Shown: positions 8,916 through 16,784 of the stretch, one piece after another | How positions within the stretch are numbered: the stretch's first letter is position 1 | Layout: every line of letters starts with the position of its first letter | Assembly (NCBI RefSeq): GCF_001189965.1 | Contig: NZ_LFLU01000016.1 | Location: 1 to 64,000, forward strand | DNA length: 64,000 bases | Reading direction: 5' to 3' | From: Herbaspirillum rhizosphaerae | Lineage (GTDB): Bacteria; Pseudomonadota; Gammaproteobacteria; Burkholderiales; Burkholderiaceae_D | Program-made: the position numbers and the translations under genes | Notes under the pieces: model-generated | Told to the model about the DNA's origin: nothing | What the model saw: only the letters and a program-made list of their open reading frames with translations | The model's database searches: none

Positions 8916-9165
8916 AGAACTCCTTTCATCAATAGGCGTGAGATGCGTTCTTCCCAGAAAGGGCGCTGGCAAGGCGTGCCACGCGCAAGGAGCGCAACGC
9001 GGCCAGCGCCCTTTCTGGGAAGAACCCGGAGGGAGCGGCCTGTTTGGGCGATCTGCTGCGTTACGACTCGGGATCAAGACCCCCAGTCTTGATCCCGAGT
9101 CGCGCCTTGCATCTCATCCCAAACAGGGCAAGCTCGCACTCACGCCTATTGATGAAAGGAGTTCT
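8916..9165. repeat. nested palindromic element, 250 bp
   Basis: The non-coding spacer is built from inverted repeats inside one another. Outer arms 8916-8942 and 9139-9165 are perfect over 27 bp. Inside them are a perfect 24-bp pair (8947-8970 with 9002-9025), a perfect 10-bp pair (9039-9048 with 9118-9127), and within that a perfect 17-bp hairpin with a 5-base loop (9064-9080 with 9086-9102). As RNA it would fold into a branched, cloverleaf-like structure. The right outer arm contains the GAAAGGAG used as ribosome site by the deaminase gene. A decayed relative lies at 29163-29226, so this is a dispersed element. Confidence 0.85.
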
Positions 9166-9170
9166 ATAAA

Positions 9171-9641
9171 ATGACATTCAACGATAGTGACATTAAAGCC
9201 ATGCGCCTGGCCATCCAGGCCTCCTCCGAAGCACTTGCCGACGGCGACATGCCTTTCGGCGCAACACTGGTGTCGCCCCAGGGAGAAATTCTGCTGGTCG
9301 CCGCCAACAATCAAAACAGCGCTGCCGATTGCACCGGCCATGCCGAAATGGTGCTGGTGCGCACCGCGCAAAAACAACTCGGCCTGAGAGCGCTGCGCGG
9401 CGCCACCGTGTATGCCAGCGGCGAACCTTGCGCGATGTGCAGCGGCGCAATGTTCTGGGCAGAAATCAAGCGTGTGGTGTATGCCGCTTCTACCGCACAG
9501 ATCGGCGCAGCGCTGGGCGGCCCGCAACTGCCTCTGCGCAGTGCGGAAACGCTTGCCAACGCCAGCCCGGCGATGATCGTCGACGGACCGCTAATGGCGG
9601 AAGAGGCCTGTGCGGTGCTGGCGCGGTTTGTGCCGGACTAG
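9171..9641 (+). CDS. zinc-dependent nucleoside/nucleobase deaminase
   Basis: 156 aa of the cytidine deaminase-like superfamily. The zinc site is clear: HAEMVLVRTAQK gives the HAE motif with the proton-shuttling Glu, and PCAMCSGAMFW gives PCxxC. MPFGATLV near residue 25 is also conserved. Length and sequence fit guanine/isocytosine-type deaminases better than TadA, but the base cannot be fixed by eye. Its Shine-Dalgarno sequence is part of the palindromic element, which separates it from the upstream flavin reductase. Confidence 0.87.
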   Translation: MTFNDSDIKAMRLAIQASSEALADGDMPFGATLVSPQGEILLVAANNQNSAADCTGHAEMVLVRTAQKQLGLRALRGATVYASGEPCAMCSGAMFWAEIKRVVYAASTAQIGAALGGPQLPLRSAETLANASPAMIVDGPLMAEEACAVLARFVPD

Positions 9642-9667
9642 CATCCCCATCTCCTTCTCGGGAACAT

Positions 9668-9686
9668 GCTTGCCATCGCGGCAAGC
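9668..9686. other. short hairpin in the 9642-9848 spacer
   Basis: GCTTGCC (9668-9674) and GGCAAGC (9680-9686) form a 7-bp stem with a 5-base loop, 26 bp after the deaminase stop. There is no clear U-tract, so a terminator role is uncertain. The rest of the spacer shows no convincing gene. Confidence 0.35.
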
Positions 9687-9848
9687 AGTTTCCGCTTGCC
9701 AATATTTCCATCGAAACATGCTTGCGCTACAAGTGTAAATTTGGCGCGCCTCGCTTCAGAAAACGGCATCCCTGTCGTTACCGGGATTACATCCGACAAA
9801 GAATGTCGACAACCATTCTTTGCGGCAAGTTTGACTAGCCCCGTTGCC

Positions 9849-10868
9849 ATGAATCGAGTACAAGCCATGAAGATGCCTGAAATGTCGCCGCGTGATTTTT
9901 ATCAAGTGAACGCGTTGCATGCATTCGGCTTGTTCGCTTCCTCGGCGGAGATGCGCTTTGAGCGCCTGACGCGGCTGGCCAAACGCCTCTTCAACGTGCC
10001 GGTGGCTTTTGTCAGCCTGGCCGAAACGCATCGCCAGTGGCTGCCGTCGAGAACCGATCATTCCGCCCTTCCGCGCGCCGCGGCAACCGATGAATTGCTG
10101 GTGGTGCCCGATACCGTGCTGGACGATCGCTTTCAGGATCATCCGCTGATGGGCGACGCCAGCGTGCGCTTCTATGCCGGTTGCCCGATCTGCGTGGGCA
10201 ACGGCGATCAACTGGGCACGCTGTGCCTGATCGACAACCAGCCGCGCGCCTTCGACCACGACGATCAGGCCTTGCTGCGCGATCTGGCGAAAATGGCCGA
10301 GCAGGAATTGTTCGCCATGGAGCTGGCCACCGTCGACGAGCTGACCCGCGTACCGAATCGCCGCGGTTTCGAAGCGATGGCGGAACAAGCGCTGAGCCTG
10401 TGTAAGCGCCTCGACAAACCGGTCTCGCTGTTTTATTTCGATCTCGACCTGTTCAAGCAAATCAACGATCAGTTCGGCCATGCCGAAGGCGACCGCGCTT
10501 TGCAGGATTTCAGCACTATCCTCACACGCAGCTTCCGCCAGTCCGACATCATCGGCCGCCTGGGCGGCGACGAATTTGCCGTGCTGCTGCCCAATACCAA
10601 TCAGCAACAGGCTGACGTCGCCCTACGCTTTCTCGACAAGGCGATCAGGCAGCACAATCGCAGCAGCAAGCGCGGCTACAAATTGCATTACAGCGTCGGC
10701 TACGCCGACAGCCACACAGGCGGTGCAACACAATCCGTCAGCGAACTGATGCAACGCGCCGACGCGCGCATGTTTGAAAACAAGAAACAGCACGCGCGCC
10801 ACGGCGCCAATGCCTTCGCGATGCTGCTCGATCTGCTGCTGCCGGCGCAGCGCAAATACCGGCATTGA
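9849..10868 (+). CDS. cytoplasmic diguanylate cyclase, GAF-GGDEF
   Basis: 339 aa without membrane segments. Residues about 20-160 form a GAF domain (RLTRLAKRLFNVPVAFVSLA, VRFYAGCPICVGNGDQLGTL). Residues 165-335 form the cyclase domain with DELTRVPNRRGFE and an intact GGDEF. RQSD five residues upstream supplies the I-site. The protein should make c-di-GMP under control of a small ligand bound by GAF. Upstream codons are open but lack family similarity; ATG 9849 or 9867 is the likely start, and neither has a strong ribosome site. Confidence 0.9.
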   Translation: MNRVQAMKMPEMSPRDFYQVNALHAFGLFASSAEMRFERLTRLAKRLFNVPVAFVSLAETHRQWLPSRTDHSALPRAAATDELLVVPDTVLDDRFQDHPLMGDASVRFYAGCPICVGNGDQLGTLCLIDNQPRAFDHDDQALLRDLAKMAEQELFAMELATVDELTRVPNRRGFEAMAEQALSLCKRLDKPVSLFYFDLDLFKQINDQFGHAEGDRALQDFSTILTRSFRQSDIIGRLGGDEFAVLLPNTNQQQADVALRFLDKAIRQHNRSSKRGYKLHYSVGYADSHTGGATQSVSELMQRADARMFENKKQHARHGANAFAMLLDLLLPAQRKYRH

Positions 10869-10980
10869 TTCCGCCGTAGTGCCGCAGCGACAGGCGTGCG
10901 CAAGGGCCCGCGATTTCCCCTGCAAACCCGACATCGACTTCAAGTATGATGTGCGCTCCGACTCGCCACGGGAGTGAAAC

Positions 10981-11442
10981 ATGAACTTGCGGATCATCGA
11001 TTTGCCACCGGTCAAAGTTGCTTTCCTGCGCTACACCGGTCCTTACGGCCCTGCGCTGGGCGACTTCTGGCGCGATACCTTCCTCCCCTGGCTGCAAACC
11101 CGCCAACTCGACGGCCTGACCTGTTACGGCATCGGACTGGATGACCCGACCGCCACGCCGCCCGAGCAATGCCGCTATGACGCCTGCGTGGAAGTGCCCG
11201 ACAGTTTTGTCGCCGACGGCGCGGCCCTGACCACGCTGCCGGGCGGCCGTTACGCCGTGGCGGATTTCCGCGGCCATACGCGAGACATCGGCCAGGCCTG
11301 GATGGACATGTGCCGGCAATGGGTTCCCGGGCAACAATTGCAGTTCGATGCACGCCCCGGTTTCGAGCGTTACCTGCCGGGTTCGCGCACGGATCCGGAA
11401 ACCGGTTTATTTTCCTGCGAACTCTGCGTCGCCGTACGTTAA
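10981..11442 (+). CDS. GyrI-like small-molecule-binding protein
   Basis: 153 aa, a stand-alone GyrI-like/AraC effector-binding domain (PF06445). VKVAFLRYTGPYGPALGDFW is the typical first strand, turn and helix, and YDACVEVPDSFVADG and GGRYAVADFRGHTRDIGQAW are the later signature stretches. Such proteins bind amphipathic small molecules and can act as toxin antagonists or ligand carriers. GGGAG sits 8 bp upstream of the ATG. No DNA-binding domain is fused. The gene lies between two diguanylate cyclases; no functional link is proven. Confidence 0.85.
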   Translation: MNLRIIDLPPVKVAFLRYTGPYGPALGDFWRDTFLPWLQTRQLDGLTCYGIGLDDPTATPPEQCRYDACVEVPDSFVADGAALTTLPGGRYAVADFRGHTRDIGQAWMDMCRQWVPGQQLQFDARPGFERYLPGSRTDPETGLFSCELCVAVR

Positions 11443-11483
11443 ACTGGCTTTTCCATTCCTGCTGTTGCAATCGAAGGAGCGCG

Positions 11484-11504
11484 ATGATGGGCAAGCCACA
11501 ATGA
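11484..11504 (+). other. leader mini-ORF coupled to cyclase start
   Basis: A good ribosome site (AAGGAG, 11474-11479) precedes ATGATG, giving a six-codon reading frame (M-M-G-K-P-Q). Its TGA overlaps the cyclase ATG as ATGA at 11501-11504. The cyclase itself has no closer ribosome site, so its translation may depend on re-initiation after this short frame. Functional status is inferred. Confidence 0.4.
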
Positions 11505-13084
11505 GTACGGCAGATATGGACGCCATGTCCGCGCCGCCAGCGGAACCGTCGCCTGAGGAAGCCGTCAGAAAGCCCGCCTCGGTCGCCAACCTGGCGATCG
11601 GTTTCATCCTGCTGGTATGTGGGCTGTTCATCGTGGTCGACCTGATCCAGCTCGGCCTGGCGCGCAAGCAACAGATCGACGATACCAACGTTGCCGTCAC
11701 CAACATCGCACACGCCTTGCAGCGGCATGCCGACGACACGCTCAAATCCGCCGATGTCTCGCTGATCGGCATGATCAAACTCATCGAGACCGAAGGATCG
11801 GGCCCGCGCGGCCAGGGGCACCTGGCCACATTGATGGGACAGAACGCCAACGCCCTGCCGCAGATCCATGCCTATTTTGCCTACGACGACCATGGCCGCT
11901 CGCTGGTCGACTCCACCCCGCTGTATGTGCCGCAGGATGTTTCCGATCGCGAGTATTTCATGTATCACCGCGACAATCCCGGCCGCGACGCCTATATCGG
12001 CCCCCTGATCAAGAACCGCACCACCGGCTCCTGGATCATCACCGTGTCGCGGCGCCTGAACCGCCCGGACGGCAGCTTCGCGGGCGTCATCATGGCGGCG
12101 CTTGACTTGCAATACTTCAAGGCCTTCTACGACACCTTCGACATCGGCAAGGAAGGCGTGATCTTCCTCGGCATGAACAAGGGTACGGTATTGGTGCGAC
12201 GGCCTTTGTATGAAGAATACGTCGGCAAGACCATGGTCGATACACAGATCTTTCGCGATCACATCGCCAAAAATGCTTCCGGGCTGGTCACGTTCAAATC
12301 GACGGTGGACGGCAAGGTCCGCCTCACCGCCTACGATCATTTGCAGCACTACCCCTTGTATGTCTTCGTGGCGTTGTCGAAGCAGGAAGCGCTCTCGGGC
12401 TGGGTGGAAGACACCGTCATGCACGCCTGCGGCATCGGCATCCTGGTGCTGACGCTGGCGCTGCTGGGCTGGCGCCTGGTGCGGCAAATCAGGCTGCGTG
12501 CGCGCACCGAAGTGTCCTTGCGCGAGGCTCGCGATTCGCTCAATGAACTCAATGCCACCTTGCAGCGGCTGGCGCTGGAAGACGGCCTGACCGGACTGGC
12601 CAACCGCCGTCATTTCGATCTCGCGCTGCAGGAAGAACTCAGCCGTGCGACCCGCAACGCCAGCTCGCTGGCGCTGATCATGGTCGATGTCGATCGCTTC
12701 AAACAATACAACGACATCTACGGCCACGCCGCCGGCGACGAGTGCCTGCGCCAGATCGGGCGCGCCGTGAAAAACGTATCGCGCCGCAGCGGCGACCTGG
12801 CGGCGCGCTACGGCGGCGAAGAACTCGCGGTGCTCTTGCCTAATACCGATCTCGCCGCAGCGCTGGCGATCGCCGAGAACCTGCGCCAGACCATCGACGC
12901 ACTCCAGATTGCGCATGCCGGCAATCCGGCCGGCAACGTCACGGTCAGCGCCGGCATCGATGCGCTCATGCCGGCACATGCGGACGACCTTCCCGAAACC
13001 TTGATTCGCCAGGCCGACCAGGCGCTGTATCAGGCAAAAAAACAGGGCCGTAACCAGGTTTGCGCCGCGACCGACGTCGTCTGA
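11501..13084 (+). CDS. membrane diguanylate cyclase, dCache-GGDEF
   Basis: 527 aa. A membrane helix at about residues 27-52 (VANLAIGFILLVCGLFIVVD) leads to a periplasmic dCache-like sensor at 60-310, with DREYFMYHRDNPGRDAYIGP as the typical ligand-binding stretch. A second helix at about 310-335 is followed by a short coiled coil and the GGDEF domain. The active site is GGEE and should be catalytic; RSGD five residues before it is an I-site. Architecture resembles the 1059-2801 cyclase except that HAMP is not obvious. A strong inverted repeat follows the stop codon. Confidence 0.9.
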   Translation: MSTADMDAMSAPPAEPSPEEAVRKPASVANLAIGFILLVCGLFIVVDLIQLGLARKQQIDDTNVAVTNIAHALQRHADDTLKSADVSLIGMIKLIETEGSGPRGQGHLATLMGQNANALPQIHAYFAYDDHGRSLVDSTPLYVPQDVSDREYFMYHRDNPGRDAYIGPLIKNRTTGSWIITVSRRLNRPDGSFAGVIMAALDLQYFKAFYDTFDIGKEGVIFLGMNKGTVLVRRPLYEEYVGKTMVDTQIFRDHIAKNASGLVTFKSTVDGKVRLTAYDHLQHYPLYVFVALSKQEALSGWVEDTVMHACGIGILVLTLALLGWRLVRQIRLRARTEVSLREARDSLNELNATLQRLALEDGLTGLANRRHFDLALQEELSRATRNASSLALIMVDVDRFKQYNDIYGHAAGDECLRQIGRAVKNVSRRSGDLAARYGGEELAVLLPNTDLAAALAIAENLRQTIDALQIAHAGNPAGNVTVSAGIDALMPAHADDLPETLIRQADQALYQAKKQGRNQVCAATDVV

Positions 13085-13105
13085 ATCCCTACTCTCCGAA
13101 CGATG

Positions 13106-13147
13106 AAAAAAGCCGCAGCATTCCATCGGAAATGCTGCGGCTTTGAG
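13106..13147 (-). terminator. intrinsic terminator between convergent genes
   Basis: A 14-bp perfect stem (13109-13122 with 13131-13144) with an 8-base loop. Read on the minus strand it is followed by TTTTTTC, so it terminates the chemoreceptor gene well. On the plus strand there is only a TTT, but it probably also serves the cyclase gene. Confidence 0.85.
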
Positions 13148-13173
13148 TACCAGCACCGTCGTTACGACATGCC

Positions 13174-14832
13174 TCAGCGCGGCAACAGTTTGACGTTGCG
13201 CTTGCCGTCGTCATGGGCAATCGACAGACGCGAACCGCCGGAAATCATTGGCAGTTCCACCGCATTGAGCACGGCGCCGTGGCCATGCGAAAGCTTGAAC
13301 AGGCTGACCGCACGCGTCAGGCTTTCGGCCTGATCCTGGAGCGAACGCGCGGCGGCGGCGGCTTGTTCAACCAGCGCCGCATTGTGCTGCGTGACTTCAT
13401 CCATCTGGTTGATCGCACCGCTGACCTGCACGATGCCCTGATGCTGTTCCTGGCTGGCGACGCTGATTTCCTCAACGATGCCGGTGACGCGCTTGACGCT
13501 GGCGACCACTTCATCCATGGTGTTGCCGGCCAGTTCGACCAGCTCGGTGCCGCTGGTGACCTTGCTCACGGAGTCGCCGATCAGTTCCTTGATTTCCTTG
13601 GCGGCGGTGGCGGAACGTTGCGCCAGGCTGCGCACTTCCGAGGCCACCACGGCAAAACCGCGGCCTTGTTCGCCGGCGCGCGCCGCTTCGACTGCGGCGT
13701 TCAAGGCGAGGATGTTGGTCTGGAAAGCGATGCTGTCGATCACGCTGATGATGTCGACGATCTTGCGCGACGATTCGTTGATCGATCCCATGGTTTCCAC
13801 CACCTGATCGACCACGCTGCCGCCCTTGACCGCCACCGACGATGCGGTCGCACCTAGCGTATTGGCTTGGCGGGCATTGTCGGCATTGCGCTGGACTGTC
13901 GCGGTCAGCTCTTCCATGGCCGACGCCGTCTCTTCCAGCGAACCGGCTTGCTCCTCGGTGCGCGACGACAAGTCGGCGTTGCCGGAAGCGATCTGGCTCG
14001 ACGCCGAGGCAATCGTGTGTGCGCCCTCGCGGATCTGGCCGACGATGCGCGCCAGGTTGTCGCGCATTTCTTTCATCGACATCAGCAGGCTGCCCTGGTC
14101 GCCGCTCTTGGTGCTGATCTCGATGGCGAGGTCGCCCTTGGCGATGTGGTCGGCGATTTCCGCTGCATAGTCCGGTTCGCCGCCGAGCTGCTTCAACAGG
14201 CCGCGCGTGATGACCAGCGCAACTGCGACGCCGATCAGCACCGCGACGATGGTCATGCCGATGATCCAGGCGATCGAGCGGTCAAACAGGCGGTCGGAGG
14301 CGGTGCCCGCTTCGGCCACGCGCTGCTCGGTCTGCTTGATGACGACGTTGATGTCCTTGACGATCTGGCGGCGCAACGGGCTGCATTCCTTGACGAGGAA
14401 ATCGCCGTATTCCTGCATCTGTCCGGCTTCGCGATACTTGCGCGGGCGTTTCAGTTCTTCGGCCATGGCCAGCAGGCCGGCGCTGACCTTGTCGAAATCG
14501 GCGTCGCCCTTGAAGGCCGGCGCCATGGATTTGAGCGTATCGAGGTAGACGGCTTTTTGCTCGTCGACGATGGCCAGTTCCTTCATCGCCTCGGCGTTGT
14601 CGGTAAAGATGAAGGCATTGCGCGCCGCCAGGCCGGTCTGATCAAGCGCTTCACGCGCGTTGTACAAAGGCTGCAGTTTTTCCGCCTGCACCTTGTCGCC
14701 GTATTTGACGGTAGCCAGGATTCCTTCCAGACGCATCAAGGAAAACGCCGCCATCGCCGACAACATCAACACCAGCAGCCCGAATCCCAGGCCGAGGCGC
14801 ACCCCGATTTTCAATTTGTTTAACGCACGCAT
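13174..14832 (-). CDS. methyl-accepting chemotaxis protein
   Basis: 552-aa chemoreceptor. The first membrane helix at about 13-33 is followed by a periplasmic four-helix-bundle sensor (DNAEAMKELAIVDEQKAVYL), a second helix near 190-212, a HAMP region, and a long cytoplasmic coiled coil. The signalling tip is canonical ([40 protein letters not shown]). There is no NWETF-like tail for CheR docking. The ATG at 14832 gives the usual MRALNKLKIGVRLG start behind a GGGAAT ribosome site. The ligand is unknown. Confidence 0.94.
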   Translation of the reverse strand: MRALNKLKIGVRLGLGFGLLVLMLSAMAAFSLMRLEGILATVKYGDKVQAEKLQPLYNAREALDQTGLAARNAFIFTDNAEAMKELAIVDEQKAVYLDTLKSMAPAFKGDADFDKVSAGLLAMAEELKRPRKYREAGQMQEYGDFLVKECSPLRRQIVKDINVVIKQTEQRVAEAGTASDRLFDRSIAWIIGMTIVAVLIGVAVALVITRGLLKQLGGEPDYAAEIADHIAKGDLAIEISTKSGDQGSLLMSMKEMRDNLARIVGQIREGAHTIASASSQIASGNADLSSRTEEQAGSLEETASAMEELTATVQRNADNARQANTLGATASSVAVKGGSVVDQVVETMGSINESSRKIVDIISVIDSIAFQTNILALNAAVEAARAGEQGRGFAVVASEVRSLAQRSATAAKEIKELIGDSVSKVTSGTELVELAGNTMDEVVASVKRVTGIVEEISVASQEQHQGIVQVSGAINQMDEVTQHNAALVEQAAAAARSLQDQAESLTRAVSLFKLSHGHGAVLNAVELPMISGGSRLSIAHDDGKRNVKLLPR

Positions 14833-15159
14833 GCTTATTCCCAATCCGAAGTTTTTGTCAAAAGTCGACCTTACGGGTGAGCACGTCCCATGCCACGCCG
14901 GAGAAAAAATATTTATCACAGGAAACAATGTCCTGTATTTTTGAGTATGCTTGAGATCACGTCAGGTGATGCCAGACGTTGCGTACGGCCTTGCCGGGCG
15001 GAAAAGCTTTGCCAGCTTGGTGTGCGACGGTGCGAAGATATCACATACGATTAAGAATGCTTAATTTTTTCACAATGCTTTCGCGGCATCTTTACAACAT
15101 AATTGACATAGACCAGAAACAACTTCATGTTAAAAATTCAAACAAATAAAGGGGAAACC
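14833..15159. promoter_or_regulatory. divergent promoter gap
   Basis: This 327-bp gap separates the divergent chemoreceptor and lipoprotein genes. It contains a small inverted repeat ACAGGA-N7-TCCTGT (14918-14936), an AT-rich palindrome ATTAAG-N4-CTTAAT (15050-15065), and TTGACA at 15103-15108 as a possible -35 element for the lipoprotein gene. No reading frame here looks like a gene. Confidence 0.4.
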
Positions 15160-15738
15160 ATGAACAAACACATCGTCCGCATCGTGCTGTCGCTGCTGGT
15201 CCCGTTTCTCCTGCTGACCGCCTGCGATCACTCCGTCGACGACAAACTGGCAGCGCAGGCAGCGGCGGAACAATCGCTGGGTATCTCGCCCAGCCTGTTC
15301 GCCACCAAATTCAACCGCGCCATCGCCGACGTGCTGGAAGACCGCAAGGATGACGACGCCGGCCGCATGGCGCCGCTCTACACCATCGACGTCACCCAGT
15401 TGCACAACGGCGGCGAAAAACGCACCTTCCAGACCCAGGTCGGTCCGGCGCAGACATCCATGATGGGCAGCCTGGCCAAGGACGGCGATCTGAAGACGGT
15501 CGGCGTGCTGCTCTCCAATCGCAGCGAAGGCGCGCGGGCAGAGTTTTTCCTGTGTGCAGAAGCCACCAGCCGCCTGGTCACCGACGGCGACAAGCAAAAA
15601 CTGCCCGAGCTGATCAAACGCCTGGTCAATAACGCGCTGAACAATCCCGGCCAGCGCATGACCGATGTCGTCGGCGACAAGCTGATGTCGGCGGAGATCA
15701 TCCAGCAGGGCTTGATGTTCCAGATCGAACACAAGTAA
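15160..15738 (+). CDS. hypothetical lipoprotein
   Basis: 192 aa. The N-terminus MNKHIVRIVLSLLVPFLLLT, then A-C, has a lipobox (LLTAC) with the lipidated Cys near residue 22. The mature part is soluble and mildly acidic and has no domain I recognise; FNRAIADVLEDRKDDDAGRM and a C-terminal LPELIKRLVNNALNNP helix are notable. GGGGAAA precedes the ATG. It is a single-gene unit ending in a strong terminator. Function unknown. Confidence 0.8.
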   Translation: MNKHIVRIVLSLLVPFLLLTACDHSVDDKLAAQAAAEQSLGISPSLFATKFNRAIADVLEDRKDDDAGRMAPLYTIDVTQLHNGGEKRTFQTQVGPAQTSMMGSLAKDGDLKTVGVLLSNRSEGARAEFFLCAEATSRLVTDGDKQKLPELIKRLVNNALNNPGQRMTDVVGDKLMSAEIIQQGLMFQIEHK

Positions 15739-15761
15739 GGATCGAAGACCTTGCATGAAAC

Positions 15762-15797
15762 GCAGCGGGGGCGACCATGGTCGCCCCCGCTGCTTTA
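15762..15797 (+). terminator. strong palindromic terminator
   Basis: Bases 15762-15793 form a perfect 32-base palindrome (GCAGCGGGGGCGACCA and its complement) followed by TTTATT. It lies 24 bp after the lipoprotein stop and 24 bp before the end of the convergent phzF-like gene, so it probably works in both directions. Confidence 0.85.
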
Positions 15798-15817
15798 TTG
15801 CCGTCCGATCTGCCGCG

Positions 15818-16696
15818 TCAGATGTCCAGTTTGATCAGACGCGTCGCCTTGGCGGTGCCGCCTGCCATCAGATGGCGGATCCGGCCGTCGGCGACGGACA
15901 GTTTGACCTTGATGACGCTGGGAGAAGGCGGCTGCATCAGATAGCCTTGCTCGATGATGATCTCGGCATCCCTGACGCCGGCGTAATCGCGCAGATAACA
16001 GGCCAGCGGCCCGGCCGCCGTGCCGGTGGCCGATTCCTCCGGGATGCCGAAACGCGGCGCGAACATGCGTACGCCGGCATGCCGTCCGCTGATCGTCGTC
16101 ATGTCGGAAAAAACGTAGTAACCGATCACATCCAGCTCATTGCTGATGGCTTCGATCAGCTTGAAGTCGGGGCGCAGCGTGGAAACCGTCTGTTCGTCCG
16201 GAAACGGCAGCACCAGAAAAGTATTGCTGGTGTTGACCAGCGCCGGCACCAGCATGCGATGGAACTGCGATGGCGCCACGCCCAGCGACGCCGCAATGCG
16301 CGCGGTGAAAGGCGAGGCCGCGGGAATGTCGCGGTACTCCGGCGCGCGCTGCTCCATGTAGACCATGTCGCCGTCGATCAGGATGTTGCGGTTGCCGTCG
16401 ATAGTCTCTTTCGACAGCATGCCCTCGCCCACCAGGCCCAGCTTGCGCAACAGGGAAAACGTGGCGATAGTGGCGTGGCCGCAGTGCGGGATCTGGCGTG
16501 TCGGGGTGAAAAATTCGAGTTTGATGGTGGCGCTCTGCGAGGCGGAAACGAACGCCGTCTCGGACAAACCCAGCTTGCGGGAAATGAGCAATTTCTGGTT
16601 TGCCGTCAGATTATCCGCGTCGAGCACTACGCCTGCGGGATTGCCGCCAAGGGCGCCATCGATGAAAGCATTAACGATCTGAGCTTCGACGTGCAA
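15818..16696 (-). CDS. PhzF-family isomerase-like protein
   Basis: 292 aa of the PhzF/diaminopimelate-epimerase fold. IVNAFIDGALGGNPAGVVLD is the classic opening, LGLSETAFV holds the conserved Glu, and HCGHATIATFSLLRKLG and ATGTAAGPLACYL are the two glycine loops. Most members are isomerases of unknown substrate and not phenazine enzymes. No ATG fits the N-terminus; the likely start is TTG at 16696, with GGGGGA as ribosome site. That purine run is also the 3' arm of the preceding terminator hairpin. Confidence 0.88.
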   Translation of the reverse strand: MHVEAQIVNAFIDGALGGNPAGVVLDADNLTANQKLLISRKLGLSETAFVSASQSATIKLEFFTPTRQIPHCGHATIATFSLLRKLGLVGEGMLSKETIDGNRNILIDGDMVYMEQRAPEYRDIPAASPFTARIAASLGVAPSQFHRMLVPALVNTSNTFLVLPFPDEQTVSTLRPDFKLIEAISNELDVIGYYVFSDMTTISGRHAGVRMFAPRFGIPEESATGTAAGPLACYLRDYAGVRDAEIIIEQGYLMQPPSPSVIKVKLSVADGRIRHLMAGGTAKATRLIKLDI

Positions 16697-16736
16697 AATA
16701 AAATCCCCCGAAGTGTGTTTGTTCTTCAGGGGATTC
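16694..16736 (-). terminator. terminator behind M20 peptidase gene
   Basis: On the minus strand, AATCCCC-N-GAAG pairs with CTTC-N-GGGGATT (16702-16713 with 16724-16735) and is followed by TTTTATTTTG. It fits termination of the peptidase transcript. It overlaps the translation start region of the phzF-like gene. Confidence 0.7.
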
Positions 16737-16784
16737 TAGCGCAACACGCCGGATCTTCGCTGGCATGTTGCAACTTTGCTCAAT

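Noticed and set aside
7146..9077. Long minus-strand open frame across the BMP, flavin reductase and palindrome region
   Set aside because: It is a codon-bias shadow of two recognised genes and extends through a non-coding palindrome.
11012..13156. Long minus-strand open frame opposite the GyrI-like and cyclase genes
   Set aside because: It passes through the terminator and opposes motif-complete genes.
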